DNA of 64,000 bases from Myxococcus guangdongensis (GTDB lineage Bacteria; Myxococcota; Myxococcia; Myxococcales; Myxococcaceae): assembly GCF_024198255.1 (NCBI RefSeq), contig NZ_JAJVKW010000011.1:1-64000 (forward strand), in the 5' to 3' direction. The position numbers were made by a program, and so were the translations under genes. This document shows positions 32,721 through 42,200 of this stretch, piece after piece. A model generated the notes under the pieces. It made no database searches. It had not been told where the DNA came from and saw nothing but the letters and a program-made list of their open reading frames with translations. Every line of letters begins with the position of its first letter. Within the stretch, counting starts at the first letter, position 1.

Positions 32721-32792
32721 TCCGGAATAGTTCAGCGGTAGAACGGCCGGCTCTGACCCGGCTCGACGCAGGTTCGAGCCCTGCTTCCGGAA
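32721..32792 (+). tRNA. tRNA-Gln (anticodon CTG)
   Basis: The cloverleaf is complete: acceptor TCCGGAA/TTCCGGA, D-arm GTTC-AGCGGTA-GAAC, anticodon stem GCCGG/CCGGC with loop CTCTGAC (anticodon CTG, Gln), variable TCGAC, T-arm GCAGG-TTCGAGC-CCTGC, discriminator A. 72 nt; the 3' CCA is not encoded. Confidence 0.93.
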
Positions 32793-32827
32793 TGTCGCGC
32801 AGGAGCCCCTTGCTCGTTGCGTCGAGG

Positions 32828-35245
32828 CTAGCTGCGCCGACGACGCATGAGCGTCAACCCGCCCACGAGCAGCACCCACGCTCCCGCCGCACCCACGGGC
32901 GATGCGCCACAACCACCACAGCCCACGTCCAGCGCCGTGGGTCCGCGCACCTGGAACCCCGTGTCGGCGGACCGAGGCCCTGACGTGCCCGACTCTCCAT
33001 TGAGCATGTACGCGGACACGGCGTGCTCCCCTGAAGCCAGTGCGCCGTCGGAGGGGACTGTGTGTCGGAACGTGCCCGTCGAGTCGGCGGTGACGGTGGC
33101 CACGCGAGTCCCATCCACATCCAGCGACACGGAGGCACCAGGCCGGGCCACTCCCGCGAACAAGGGCGTCGGGTCGACGACCTCGCCCTCCGCGGGAACC
33201 ACGAGCACCGGCGTGTCGCCCGAGAACACCGAGCCGCCATCTCCCGGCGAGCCCGCGTCGGGCCCCGGCGTTCCCGAGTCGGGCTGCGAGCCAGCGTCGG
33301 GCTGCGAACCCGAGTCGGGGGATGTCGTCCCGCCGTCCGCGCCCTCCACCACCTCGAAGACGGTGTTGGGCGAGTCCGGGCCGTAGTCCTGGTTGTTCAC
33401 GCCGTGCCCATGCGCATTGACGCGGTGGGGACCGACGCCCAGCGGCTCGTCGTCGGGAATCTGGTAGCGGAAGCGACCCAAGGCGTCCGCGGGGACGATG
33501 ACCTCCGCGCGGCCATCCACATACAGACCCACCGTGCTCGCGTTGAGCGCCACACCCGCGATGTACGGCGTGGGCCCCACCACCTCGCCCTCCTCGGGCA
33601 CGACGATGATGGGTTGGGAAATGGCGCCCGCATCCGCGGACTGAGCACCCGAGACATTGAAGGCCACCAGGTCCGCGGGCTTGCTGTACGCGCCCAGCGA
33701 GTCAGCGATGGCCGTGACGGAGTGGCCTCCCGAGGACAGGGGTGGACGCGGCTCGTTCAACGCGGCGGAGAAGTCGCCGCCGGCGCCCGCGGTCACCTGG
33801 GCCACCTCCACGCCATCCACGGAGATGACGACGCGCATGCCCGGGTCCGCGATGCCCACGATGCGAGGACGCTCGGGTACGTTCGTCTGATTCTGGGTCG
33901 GCGCGGTGATGACCGGCTTGGTCGGCGTGGCATACGCATACGTGTACAGCTTCACGTCACCTCCGCCGCCGGCCCCCGCGCCGTGCGTGGGACCATGCGC
34001 CCCCGCCGTGGACGTCACCCCCGCGGCGCCTCCCGAACTCCCCATGTCGCACGAGACCGACGAGCCATTGAGCAGCACGGAGCCGCCCGCGCCGCCACCG
34101 CCCGGTCCGAACTGGGAGGTCGTGCCGCGCACATCGCCCCCGCGCCCGCCGAGCACTCCGACCTTGCACGTCAACGTGCCCGAGGTCCTCACGATGACCG
34201 AGCCACCCGCGCCGCCGCCACCCGCACCGTCCTCGCCATTCACCGGAAGCACGGCCTGACCGTTGGCGGTGATGTTCCCACCTCCAGAGAGGGAGGCGCT
34301 CCGGAAGAACACCGCGCCGCCGCCCACGCCACCTCCGGTCGCCACGTTGTTGTCGCCCTCGCCCGCGCCGCCACCGCCTCCGAAGAGGAAGGCGTCGACG
34401 ATGGAGTACTCCATCAACGTGCCGCCCAGGCCGCCCACGTCGCGCGCGGTATCGAGCGTGGAGGAGGAGCGTCCGCCCGTTCCACCGAAGCCCCTGTGTC
34501 CACCACCGCCACCGCCCGAGTTGTGGCAGATACCGCCGCCCCCCGCGTTCACCAGGTTGCCGCGTCCGGAGGCCGTGCCGTAGCGCTGCACCACCAAGCC
34601 CTCGCCCTTGAAGGCGCCGCCCTGGGACGGCGCGAGGTCGTTTCCAGCGCAGCCGGACCTCGCGATGTTGTTGATGGCGGCGCCGCCACGGAAGCCCGCG
34701 CCGCTGGCGGAGATGTCGCCCTCGAGGCTCACCGCGCCCGTGGCGAGGAAGGCCACGATGCCCCCGGAGCTGCCGTCCCAGGGCCGCGCGACGAGCGAGC
34801 CGGAGGAGGACACGGTGACGCGGGTGTACTCGGGCACCGTGACGACCTGTGTGCCGGGCGCGGTGTAGGGATTCACCAGCGGCGCGGACAGCGAGAGCAC
34901 CGTGGGGCTGCCCACCCTCACCTGGGACACGCGTGCGAACTCCCAGCGCCCCACGCCGCCGGGGCTCGTCTGGCCTGTGCTGCCCGAAGGGGTGCTCGCG
35001 GGGAAGCCCATCGTCTGGTGCACCATCACCAGGCCGCCCACCGGAGGCGCCGCGGAGGAGGTCACCGCGAGCGACGTGTCCCCACGCGCCGAGCCGAGCG
35101 CCAGGGGCATCGCGGTGTTGATGACGGTGTTCGCGGTGGTGACGGTGAGCGCGCCGTTGAGCGCGTCACCCAGACCGAACGAGTCAGGCTCGGCCAGGAC
35201 GGCCGAGGACCACAGCAGCAGCAGGAGACAGGACGCGAGACGCAT
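32828..35245 (-). CDS. AgmC-like secreted protein with MYXO-CTERM tail
   Basis: 805 aa from ATG at 35245. Signal peptide MRLASCLLLLLWSSAVLAEP. The N-terminal 450 residues are extremely glycine-rich (GGGGICHNSGGGGGGHRGFGG and similar) and match what I know of AgmC-type gliding-motility proteins: the FGLG..LNGALTV start and WEFARVSQV. Next come three or more Ig-like modules (PTKPVITAPTQNQTNVPERP; PIIVVPEEGEVVGPTPYIAG; PVLVVPAEGEVVDPTPLFAG), a linker with repeats of PDAGSQPDSG, and a C-terminal CGGCGASPVGAAGAWVLL ... RRRRS, a MYXO-CTERM sorting signal. It is probably surface-anchored or exported. Confidence 0.8.
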   Translation of the reverse strand: MRLASCLLLLLWSSAVLAEPDSFGLGDALNGALTVTTANTVINTAMPLALGSARGDTSLAVTSSAAPPVGGLVMVHQTMGFPASTPSGSTGQTSPGGVGRWEFARVSQVRVGSPTVLSLSAPLVNPYTAPGTQVVTVPEYTRVTVSSSGSLVARPWDGSSGGIVAFLATGAVSLEGDISASGAGFRGGAAINNIARSGCAGNDLAPSQGGAFKGEGLVVQRYGTASGRGNLVNAGGGGICHNSGGGGGGHRGFGGTGGRSSSTLDTARDVGGLGGTLMEYSIVDAFLFGGGGGAGEGDNNVATGGGVGGGAVFFRSASLSGGGNITANGQAVLPVNGEDGAGGGGAGGSVIVRTSGTLTCKVGVLGGRGGDVRGTTSQFGPGGGGAGGSVLLNGSSVSCDMGSSGGAAGVTSTAGAHGPTHGAGAGGGGDVKLYTYAYATPTKPVITAPTQNQTNVPERPRIVGIADPGMRVVISVDGVEVAQVTAGAGGDFSAALNEPRPPLSSGGHSVTAIADSLGAYSKPADLVAFNVSGAQSADAGAISQPIIVVPEEGEVVGPTPYIAGVALNASTVGLYVDGRAEVIVPADALGRFRYQIPDDEPLGVGPHRVNAHGHGVNNQDYGPDSPNTVFEVVEGADGGTTSPDSGSQPDAGSQPDSGTPGPDAGSPGDGGSVFSGDTPVLVVPAEGEVVDPTPLFAGVARPGASVSLDVDGTRVATVTADSTGTFRHTVPSDGALASGEHAVSAYMLNGESGTSGPRSADTGFQVRGPTALDVGCGGCGASPVGAAGAWVLLVGGLTLMRRRRS

Positions 35246-35307
35246 GTCCCCCCATGCTGCCCCAGAACCTGGGATTATCGCGAGAGCGTGAAAGGTCTTC
35301 CCGCACC

Positions 35308-35805
35308 TCAGTCACCCGTGCGGGAGCGCAAATCCCGGGCGTTCCGGGGGGCGAAGAAGGGCTGCCGCGCGAAGCGTTGCAGGGTGCGCTTGTCGACACA
35401 CCAGAGCTGGAGCGCGTCCTCCCACTCGCCCAGCTCGGCGATGGCGCGGGCGTCGGGGGCGTCCCGGTAGAGGTCGTTGAGGTTGTGGACGAGGACGGAG
35501 AGGTCCTCCACCTCCCACTTCTCGGTGACGTCGCCGACCTGGACGTGCAGCTCGAGGACGGGGCGCTCGCGGACGTCGACGACCTTGAGGTTGCGAGCGG
35601 GGCCGCCCATGGCGGTGGTGAGAGGGCCCATGAGCTCGTCGGGGCGGACGCCATAGGCGACGGAGAGGCCGCCCAGGAGGAGGCCCGCGTCGCACAGGCG
35701 CAGCAGGGAGACGTGGGGTGGCTCGCCGCGGCGCACGAGCTCGGTGGCGGCATCGCGGTCCTTGAGGAGGCGCTCCTTGGCGAGGGTGTCGAGCAGGGAG
35801 GACAT
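35308..35805 (-). CDS. Conserved hypothetical protein (165 aa)
   Basis: 165 aa from ATG at 35805, 13 bp after the cupin gene's stop. The product is alpha/beta (AATELVRRGEPPHVSLLRL; RNLKVVDVRERPVLELHVQVG; SVLVHNLNDLYRDAPDARA), with a C-terminal FARQPFFAPRNARD. No family recognised. It probably belongs to the leftward operon with the cupin and methyltransferase. Confidence 0.6.
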   Translation of the reverse strand: MSSLLDTLAKERLLKDRDAATELVRRGEPPHVSLLRLCDAGLLLGGLSVAYGVRPDELMGPLTTAMGGPARNLKVVDVRERPVLELHVQVGDVTEKWEVEDLSVLVHNLNDLYRDAPDARAIAELGEWEDALQLWCVDKRTLQRFARQPFFAPRNARDLRSRTGD

Positions 35806-35818
35806 GAGGGCGAGGAGC

Positions 35819-36322
35819 CTATCGCTCCTCGCCGCTCCAGTAGTCCACTTCGGCGGAGAGGGGCAGGACGGTGAACAGCGTTCGAGAGGCCTTGTCGCCC
35901 CCGGGCGCGGAGCCCGCGGTGACACAGAGCTTCTTCGAGTCCGGATACACCATGACGTCCGGCTCCACCATGGTGGAGAACGCGAGGTAGCGGAGTGTCT
36001 CGGTGCCATCGTTGAGGAGCTGGTGCGCGGACTGTGCGCCCGGGGGCAGGGCCACGTAGTCACCGGCCTTCACTGGAAGCGTCGAGTCACCGAGGCGAAG
36101 GAGTCCGGTGCCAGAGAGGATGAAGTAGGCCTCCTCGTTGGCCAGGTGGAAGTGGAGCGGGAAGGCGTGCTTGCCCGGAGCGAGCTCCATGAGGCTGCAG
36201 CCGAGCTTCTGTCCCTTCGCGGCGGCACCGAGCTGCTTGCGACGGTAGGCCACGCGGGGGCCCTGTGTGACTTCGGTCCACGGAAGGTCCGGCTCGTAGA
36301 TGACGTGGGGATGGGAGGACAT
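35819..36322 (-). CDS. Cupin-domain protein
   Basis: 167 aa from ATG at 36322. APGKHAFPLHFHLANEEAYFILSGTGLLRLG and KAGDYVALPPGAQSAHQLLN are the two cupin motifs, with metal ligands H, H, E and H all present. The C-terminal segment (VYPDSKKLCVTAGSAPGGDK) also fits stand-alone cupins of the sugar-isomerase or dioxygenase-like kind. Substrate unknown. It lies 43 bp after the methyltransferase gene. Confidence 0.8.
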   Translation of the reverse strand: MSSHPHVIYEPDLPWTEVTQGPRVAYRRKQLGAAAKGQKLGCSLMELAPGKHAFPLHFHLANEEAYFILSGTGLLRLGDSTLPVKAGDYVALPPGAQSAHQLLNDGTETLRYLAFSTMVEPDVMVYPDSKKLCVTAGSAPGGDKASRTLFTVLPLSAEVDYWSGEER

Positions 36323-36365
36323 GGGGTGTGCTCCGTGGGTTCAGTGAGAGGACGGTCTGGGGGGC

Positions 36366-37148
36366 TCAGGGACGCGTGGCGAGGAGTGCGAAGACGCGGT
36401 GAGAGATGTCGAGCGCGTCCTGGGGGAAGCGCTCGGCGAGGAGTCGGGCGTGGGCAGCGTCAAAGCGCTCCACTTCATCGGGAGGAAGGGTGGCGGCGAC
36501 CAGGGCACTGGCGCGGCAGCGACCGCGCCAGGACTCGTGGGTGTAGGGAATGAGCACGTCGAAGGAGAAGGTCTCCAAGGGCATGAAGCCGGCGTCTGTG
36601 ACGTCGCGGAGCCACTGCGGATAGAGCCCCACGCCACAGCCGAAGCGCGCGTGGTCGGGAGGGTCGGGGTTGAAGGCGCTCATGAGCGCTTCGGTGGCTT
36701 CGACGACGTTGCCAGGCAGCAGCAGCCAGTCGAGATGGGCGATGACGAGCCGCCCACCAGGGACGAGTAGACGCAGCGCCTCGCGAGCCGCGGCGGGCCG
36801 GTCGAACCAGTGCCAGCACTGTCCGGCGGTCACGAGATCGAAGGCATTGGCGGGGAGCCCCGTGGACTCAGCGGGGGCCTCACGGAAGTCCATGGAGAGC
36901 GCGGCATCCGAGGCGAGCTGACGGGCCGCCGAGAGCATGTTCGTCGAGATATCGGTCGCGGTGACGGCGCACCCCTGTCGGACGAGTCCCCGGGCGACAG
37001 TGCCGGTGCCCGTGCCGACGTCGACGGCGCGCAAGCCAGGGCGCAAAACGCCTTCACGCGCGAGCCGGGCGAAGAAGGCCTCCGGGAAGCCCTGGCGATG
37101 CTTCAAGTAGTCGGAGGACGTGCGGCCGAAGTCGACGACAGAAGGCAT
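36366..37148 (-). CDS. Class I SAM-dependent methyltransferase
   Basis: 260 aa from ATG at 37148. AVDVGTGTGTVARGLV is motif I; VTATDISTNMLSAARQLA and DLVTAGQCWHWFDRPAAARE follow as in the Methyltransf_11 type. ALRLLVPGGRLVIAHLDW is the post-III strand. The YDYLKH-like start (FGRTSSDYLKHRQGFP) is common in small-molecule methyltransferases. It is divergent from the citrate synthase-like gene across 108 bp. Confidence 0.85.
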   Translation of the reverse strand: MPSVVDFGRTSSDYLKHRQGFPEAFFARLAREGVLRPGLRAVDVGTGTGTVARGLVRQGCAVTATDISTNMLSAARQLASDAALSMDFREAPAESTGLPANAFDLVTAGQCWHWFDRPAAAREALRLLVPGGRLVIAHLDWLLLPGNVVEATEALMSAFNPDPPDHARFGCGVGLYPQWLRDVTDAGFMPLETFSFDVLIPYTHESWRGRCRASALVAATLPPDEVERFDAAHARLLAERFPQDALDISHRVFALLATRP

Positions 37149-37256
37149 GACGGTGCTCCTCTCGGCGCAATCACGAGTGGGGATGCGAGCGAAAGGCTCA
37201 CATCGACAAGTGAATCGAGTCGAGTCGAGAATGGGGAGTCAGGAGGTTGCGAGAGA

Positions 37257-38567
37257 ATGAGTAGACGCAAGGGTGGACGCTCTCAATCTCGATTCGTCCA
37301 TCGACCTGAGGACGAGCTGGTGACGGCGGTTGAGGCCGCGGCGCTCCTGGGGGTGAAGCGGGCGACGCTCTACACCTACGTGAGCCGAGGGCTCGTGCGC
37401 TGCGTGCCGGAGCCGGGCTCGAAGGAGAATCGTTATGTGCGCTCGGACCTGGAGAGACTAAAGGTCCGGCACGACGCGCGGGCGGGGCACGCGGCGGTGG
37501 CGTCGGGGGCACTGAGGTGGGGAGAGCCGGTCATTGACTCATCCGTGTCCCAGGTGGGAGCGGAGGGGCTCGCATACCGGGGGCACTCCGCAGTGGAGTT
37601 GGCGACGAGTGGAAGGAGCCTCGAGTCCGTGGCGGAGTTGCTGTGGTCAGGGACGCTGCCCGAGGAAGACCCTCGTTGGGCAAGCGAGGAGCCCGCTCTA
37701 CCGCCCTCCGAGTTGGCGCGACTGCTACCGCGAGGAACAACGCCGGTGGCGGCGCTATCGGCACTGGTGCCATTGCTGGCGGTTAGGGACGCGGGGCGTT
37801 TCGCAGCGCCGCCGGAGCAGGAGAAGGCGCGGGCGCGAAGACTGCTGCGACAGTTGGCGGGCTGGGTGTGCGTGGCGCAAGCGCCGGGACGAGTCGCCCG
37901 AGCCCTACGAGCGCCGACAGTGGCCGAGTCACTGGCAATCGCGTGGGACACCAAGGCGAAGCGAGCGCCGGATTTGCTCAATCGGGCCCTGGTGTTGTGC
38001 GCGGACCACGAACTCAACGTGTCCACGTTCACGGCCCGGGTGACTGCCTCCTCGGGAGCTGACCTGTATGCCTGCGTGAGTGCAGCGCTGGCGGCATTGT
38101 CGGGGCCAAGGCACGGAGGGGCCTGCGACAGGGTGGAGGCGCTTTTGGCGGAGGTGGGGAAGCCGGAGCGAGCGACCGCGGTGGTGCACGAGCGCCTGCG
38201 TCGAGGCGACGCGGTACCGGGCTTCGGGCACCAGTTGTATCCCGACGGTGACCCGAGGTCTCCACCCATCATGGACGCGGCGCGAGAGGTGAAACCCGAA
38301 GTGCAAAGTGTGCGCGTGGCGAGGGCGGTCCTCGATGCGATGCGCAAGGCCGGACATCCAGGGCCGACAGTGGACCTGGGGTTGGTCATGCTCGCGGAAG
38401 CACTGGGCCTCCCCCCGGGAGCAGCAGCGACCCTCTTCGCCGTGGGCCGCATGACAGGCTGGGTCGCGCACATCCTGGAGCAGCGTGAGCAGGGACACCT
38501 GCTGCGCCCCAGGGCCCGTTACGTGGCAAGCAGAGCGACAGCCAGGGACTCCATCCCAAATCCCTGA
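37257..38567 (+). CDS. HTH-citrate synthase fusion protein
   Basis: 436 aa from ATG at 37257 (AGGAGG 10 nt upstream). Residues 20-70 (LVTAVEAAALLGVKRATLYTYVSRGLVRCV) are a MerR/excisionase-like helix-turn-helix. From residue 95 a citrate synthase domain follows: HELNVSTFTARVTASSGADL, LSGPRHGGACDRVE, PGFGHQLYPDGDPRSPPI and TGWVAHILEQ, including both catalytic-type His residues. The domain is shorter than housekeeping citrate synthase. The family may make citrate or methylcitrate, or only sense these. It is divergent from a methyltransferase/cupin operon. Confidence 0.85.
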   Translation: MSRRKGGRSQSRFVHRPEDELVTAVEAAALLGVKRATLYTYVSRGLVRCVPEPGSKENRYVRSDLERLKVRHDARAGHAAVASGALRWGEPVIDSSVSQVGAEGLAYRGHSAVELATSGRSLESVAELLWSGTLPEEDPRWASEEPALPPSELARLLPRGTTPVAALSALVPLLAVRDAGRFAAPPEQEKARARRLLRQLAGWVCVAQAPGRVARALRAPTVAESLAIAWDTKAKRAPDLLNRALVLCADHELNVSTFTARVTASSGADLYACVSAALAALSGPRHGGACDRVEALLAEVGKPERATAVVHERLRRGDAVPGFGHQLYPDGDPRSPPIMDAAREVKPEVQSVRVARAVLDAMRKAGHPGPTVDLGLVMLAEALGLPPGAAATLFAVGRMTGWVAHILEQREQGHLLRPRARYVASRATARDSIPNP

Positions 38568-38899
38568 ACAACTGCGTCGTACATCCTTATCAAAACAAGG
38601 CGCATGAGAGCGGACCGACAGGTTCACTCCGAGGCGCGTCTCGCTACGCGGACTCGTGTCCAGCCATCTGGACGGTCGCTTTCACCAGGGCGTCAACAAC
38701 CCCTGGCACGAATCCTGCCTATCCAGAAAAACACCAGAACCAGTCGACGCGCTGTTCAGCCAATCCCCACCGAAGCCAATGACAAACAGCGCATCCCCAA
38801 CTCACTGCCTCACTTGTCAGCCCAAGAGAGCAACATCGTCGGCCCGCTCTGGAGTAGCTGTCAGCCAATTCCCCGACCCAAAGGAGCCCATCCCACCCA
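38568..38899. other. Intergenic region upstream of the RHS cassette
   Basis: 332 bp of lower-GC DNA without a supportable gene; the frames that are open here lack ribosome-binding sites or run antisense into the next gene. It presumably contains the promoter of the lipoprotein-RHS operon, but no -35/-10 pair stands out. The drop in GC starts here. Confidence 0.5.
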
Positions 38900-39295
38900 A
38901 TGACCAATCGACACCAATCGCTCAAAGCTGCACTGGCTTCACTGACAATCCTACTCACCAACTGCGCCGAGGACACGGAGGAGCTCACCCCAATCCCACC
39001 CAAACCCACCGCGTCGACAGCAACCGTACTCAGTGAGCATCGATTCAAGCCGGCCGACAAAGCGACGCTCAAGGCCCTCGGCGACTCCTGCTCCTCAGCC
39101 GGTCCCGCCGAATGCATTTCTGGTGTCTGCATTCATCTCGGCGCTTCTCGCGAGAGCGGCTACATCTGCAGTCAACGCTGCGACCAGGGCAGCCCGTGTC
39201 CACAAGGCTGGCGGTGTGGGCATCTCCATCCATCTGACCCGACCGCAACAGCGTGTCTTCCGAGCAACCTCTCACCTGACGCAGGTCGTCAATGA
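38900..39295 (+). CDS. Small lipoprotein preceding RHS gene
   Basis: 131 aa from ATG at 38900. The N-terminus (MTNRHQSLKAALASLTILLTNC) is a signal peptide with lipobox LTNC. The mature part has a Thr/Pro-rich linker and a Cys-rich domain (GDSCSSAGPAECISGVCIH, YICSQRCDQGSPCPQGWRC) like small disulfide modules in myxobacterial surface proteins. Its stop overlaps the RHS start (ATGA), so the two are translationally coupled. It may help secrete or anchor the RHS protein. Confidence 0.65.
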   Translation: MTNRHQSLKAALASLTILLTNCAEDTEELTPIPPKPTASTATVLSEHRFKPADKATLKALGDSCSSAGPAECISGVCIHLGASRESGYICSQRCDQGSPCPQGWRCGHLHPSDPTATACLPSNLSPDAGRQ

Positions 39296-42200
39296 AGCCG
39301 ACGACCTCTGACGAGACCTCCATGAAAACACAACCCAGCCTCTTCATTCAGGACGGCTGCTCCGCGACTCATCCCTATCCATGGATGGCGACACTCCTGC
39401 TGTTGCTCCTGATGCCTTCTTGGGCTTCCGCAGCAGGACAGTTCAGGGTCTGCCGTCCGGCCGACCAAAACGAAGTCGACCAGAGATCCTTCATCTGGGT
39501 GTGCGCCTGCGGACAGGACGAAACAGGCCAAGATGCACAGATGTACTGCGACGGTCTGCACCAACCGTCTTGCAGCGGCGGAAACTGCCTCTACCCCCCC
39601 ACGGGAAACCTCGAAGACATCGGCCACTACCCCTGCTGCGCAACAGGTTTGCTTTGCAATGCTGGCCCTGGGAATCCCGACATCATCGACGGAACAGAGT
39701 CGTGCGACGAACCGTGGGCGCAATGCGGCGCCATCAACAGCTACTGCGAAAATCCGCAGAACGTCTGCGAGGCGGGCTGGTGCAAAGGCAATGTTGCCAG
39801 GATCCAAAAAGGCTCTGGCGACTACATCGCCCCCGAAACCCATTGCGAGTACGCACCCGAACTCGACTGCTCGGACGAGAACGATGGCGAGGACGAAATG
39901 TGCGCGCCTGACTCCCCCTTGGGCGGAGCCACGCACATTGGAAATCCTGTCGCCCTGGGCTCTCGTTCGACGAGACATGAATCAACGGATGTGGTGATTC
40001 CTGGCGCACTGAAAGCGCTGGAGTTCAAGCGCAGCTACGTCACCACCGAGAGGAAATGGGCACAGGGCCGAAGCCTGCTCAACGACTCCAACGACTCCAT
40101 CCCTACCCCTTTCGGTAACTCTCCTGCCTATCCCAAGTCTCTCCACTGGTGGCACAACTTCTACAGCTTCATCTATCCCCATCCCACGCTCCCGTCCTCA
40201 ACCAGTGAGGTCTGGCAGGTTCGGGAGGGCAGCGGCAAGTTGCTGGAGTTCATCGGCTGCCAGCGCTCCCCCTCCACGTGCCTCTCCCATCCAGCACCGA
40301 TGTCCGGCGAAACCGATGGGCGACTTCTTTGGGTGAGCACAGGCTCCAGCAGTGGCTACTTCGTCCTGCATAAACCCGGCATCGGCCGGTTCATCTACGC
40401 GAGCATCTGGCAATCGAACGGAAGCGCCACCGACACGCGCTATTTCCTGACGCGTATCGAGGATGAAAAGCAACTGGCTCCGTCCGGGCAGGCTCGAGTT
40501 CTCGCGACCCTGAGCTACGCTGCGCCTGCAGGGCTCATGTGCCCGGGACTCAGCGCTGGCCCCGACAACGGCGTGCCCTATCTGGCCTCCATTGAAAGCA
40601 CCGAAGGCACCCGGCTGCGCTTCGCATACAAATCGGTCCTGAGTGGCTCCTCCGGCCAACCTGCACAGTGCGTCCTCGCTCAGGTTCTCGTTGATTCATC
40701 CACCAGTGCATCACCTGCAATGCCTGCTGTCTCATACAACTACATCAAGAATGGCGCAGGGGTTGAGGTCGCAGGGCTCATCGAGAGTGCGCCCATCCAC
40801 CAGGAGGGAAAGGGAACGGATAGCTATACCTATCCGAACTTCCTGACTGGGAACGGCCAATGGACCCGCCGTATCGACGGGACCCTCATCACAACCCATG
40901 TGACCCAGGATCGCAGAGTGAACCAAAGCTCTTCGGTGCGCAGGGGGAAACGCGGGAGTGGGAATGTCACCTTCTTGGCTCCGATGGGGTCCACCGCATC
41001 TTGTGACATCTTTTCCTCTGCTGCTTGTGTGAAGCGGAAATCCGAGTCCGCCTACCTCCATGGCTACTCGGGGGCGGGGAACCTCTTCAGTCCGCTCGGA
41101 GAATACCCTCACTCCTTCAACATGGAGAAGACGACCTTCGCTGACTCCTGGCGCGTTCGAACCGTTGCCAGGTCTTGTCTCGAAGCATCATCCTCCTGCA
41201 CCCAGACCCAGGAGTTCACCTGGCACCAGTTCGGGACAGGTCCCGCGGTGGTTCGCGCGGAGAAGGACTTCGAGGACAACTGGACTGTCCGCGAGTGGGA
41301 GGGCCCTGGAGATGGCGGAGTCGGCGGGTATGCCGAGCTCAAGCGCATCCACATCGGTGCCGAAGACCGCGACGGAGGAAGTGCCCTGGAGACGGTCAGC
41401 TTCGGATACACCGACGCCCTGGCAGGTACGGGAAGTATTGTTGGCGAACGGATGCGCACCGAGGAGCGTCAAGACTCGGTGCTCTTCCTCTCGGGGGAGG
41501 TCGTCGCCCGGTACACGCATGACCCCGCCACGAATCGACTGAAGTCGGTGATTCGAAGTGGCTACAGCCAGGGTCTGCAGGGCTCGACCTGGGATGCATC
41601 TCCGGTGCTCAAGCACATGGGTACCTTCTATCTGACCAGGCACACGTGCACCGGTTCGACGGTGGACGATCCTCTGGGCCGCGTTCTCGAGATTCAGGGC
41701 CCCTGCTGGGTTGATGGACCCACCGCAACATCTTGCTCCACGAGCTTGAACAGTCAGGTTCCTGTCACCCAGTACCATTACTGGTCGGCCAGCGCTTCTG
41801 GCTACAACGCACAGCGATTGCAGAAGGTCGTACGCTTTGCGTCGACGACTGGCAGCACCCTCTGTACAGGGCACGCAGGTCTTGAGACCACCTACGACAA
41901 CTACAATCTCTGGGGGCAACCCCAGCTCGTGGTGGACCCCAATGGAGTCCAGACCAGCTACACCTATGAGCAGGAGCGGGTTACTTCTATCACGACCCAA
42001 GGAGCCACGTGGAATTACACCTATGACAACGGTGAACTGACGCTCGTCCAGTCTCCTCGGGGAGACTACGAGCTCTTTTGCTATCGCGAGAACTCGGGTG
42101 TGACCAACGTCTGCACAGGGAACTGGTATGACGGCTTGCGCAGCCGAAGCAAGATCCCGTTCCTCGGGGGAATCCCATACGAATCCATCCGTTACAACAA

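Noticed and set aside
33062-35470. An 802-residue open frame on the plus strand opposite the AgmC-like gene
   Set aside because: It is a shadow of the Gly-rich, high-GC gene: rich in Arg/His/Ala, no domain, no ribosome-binding site, and the opposite strand has a signal peptide and MYXO-CTERM tail.
38719-39132. Antisense ORF of 137 residues over the RHS lipoprotein
   Set aside because: No domain or start signals, and the plus-strand lipoprotein has a clear signal peptide and lipobox.
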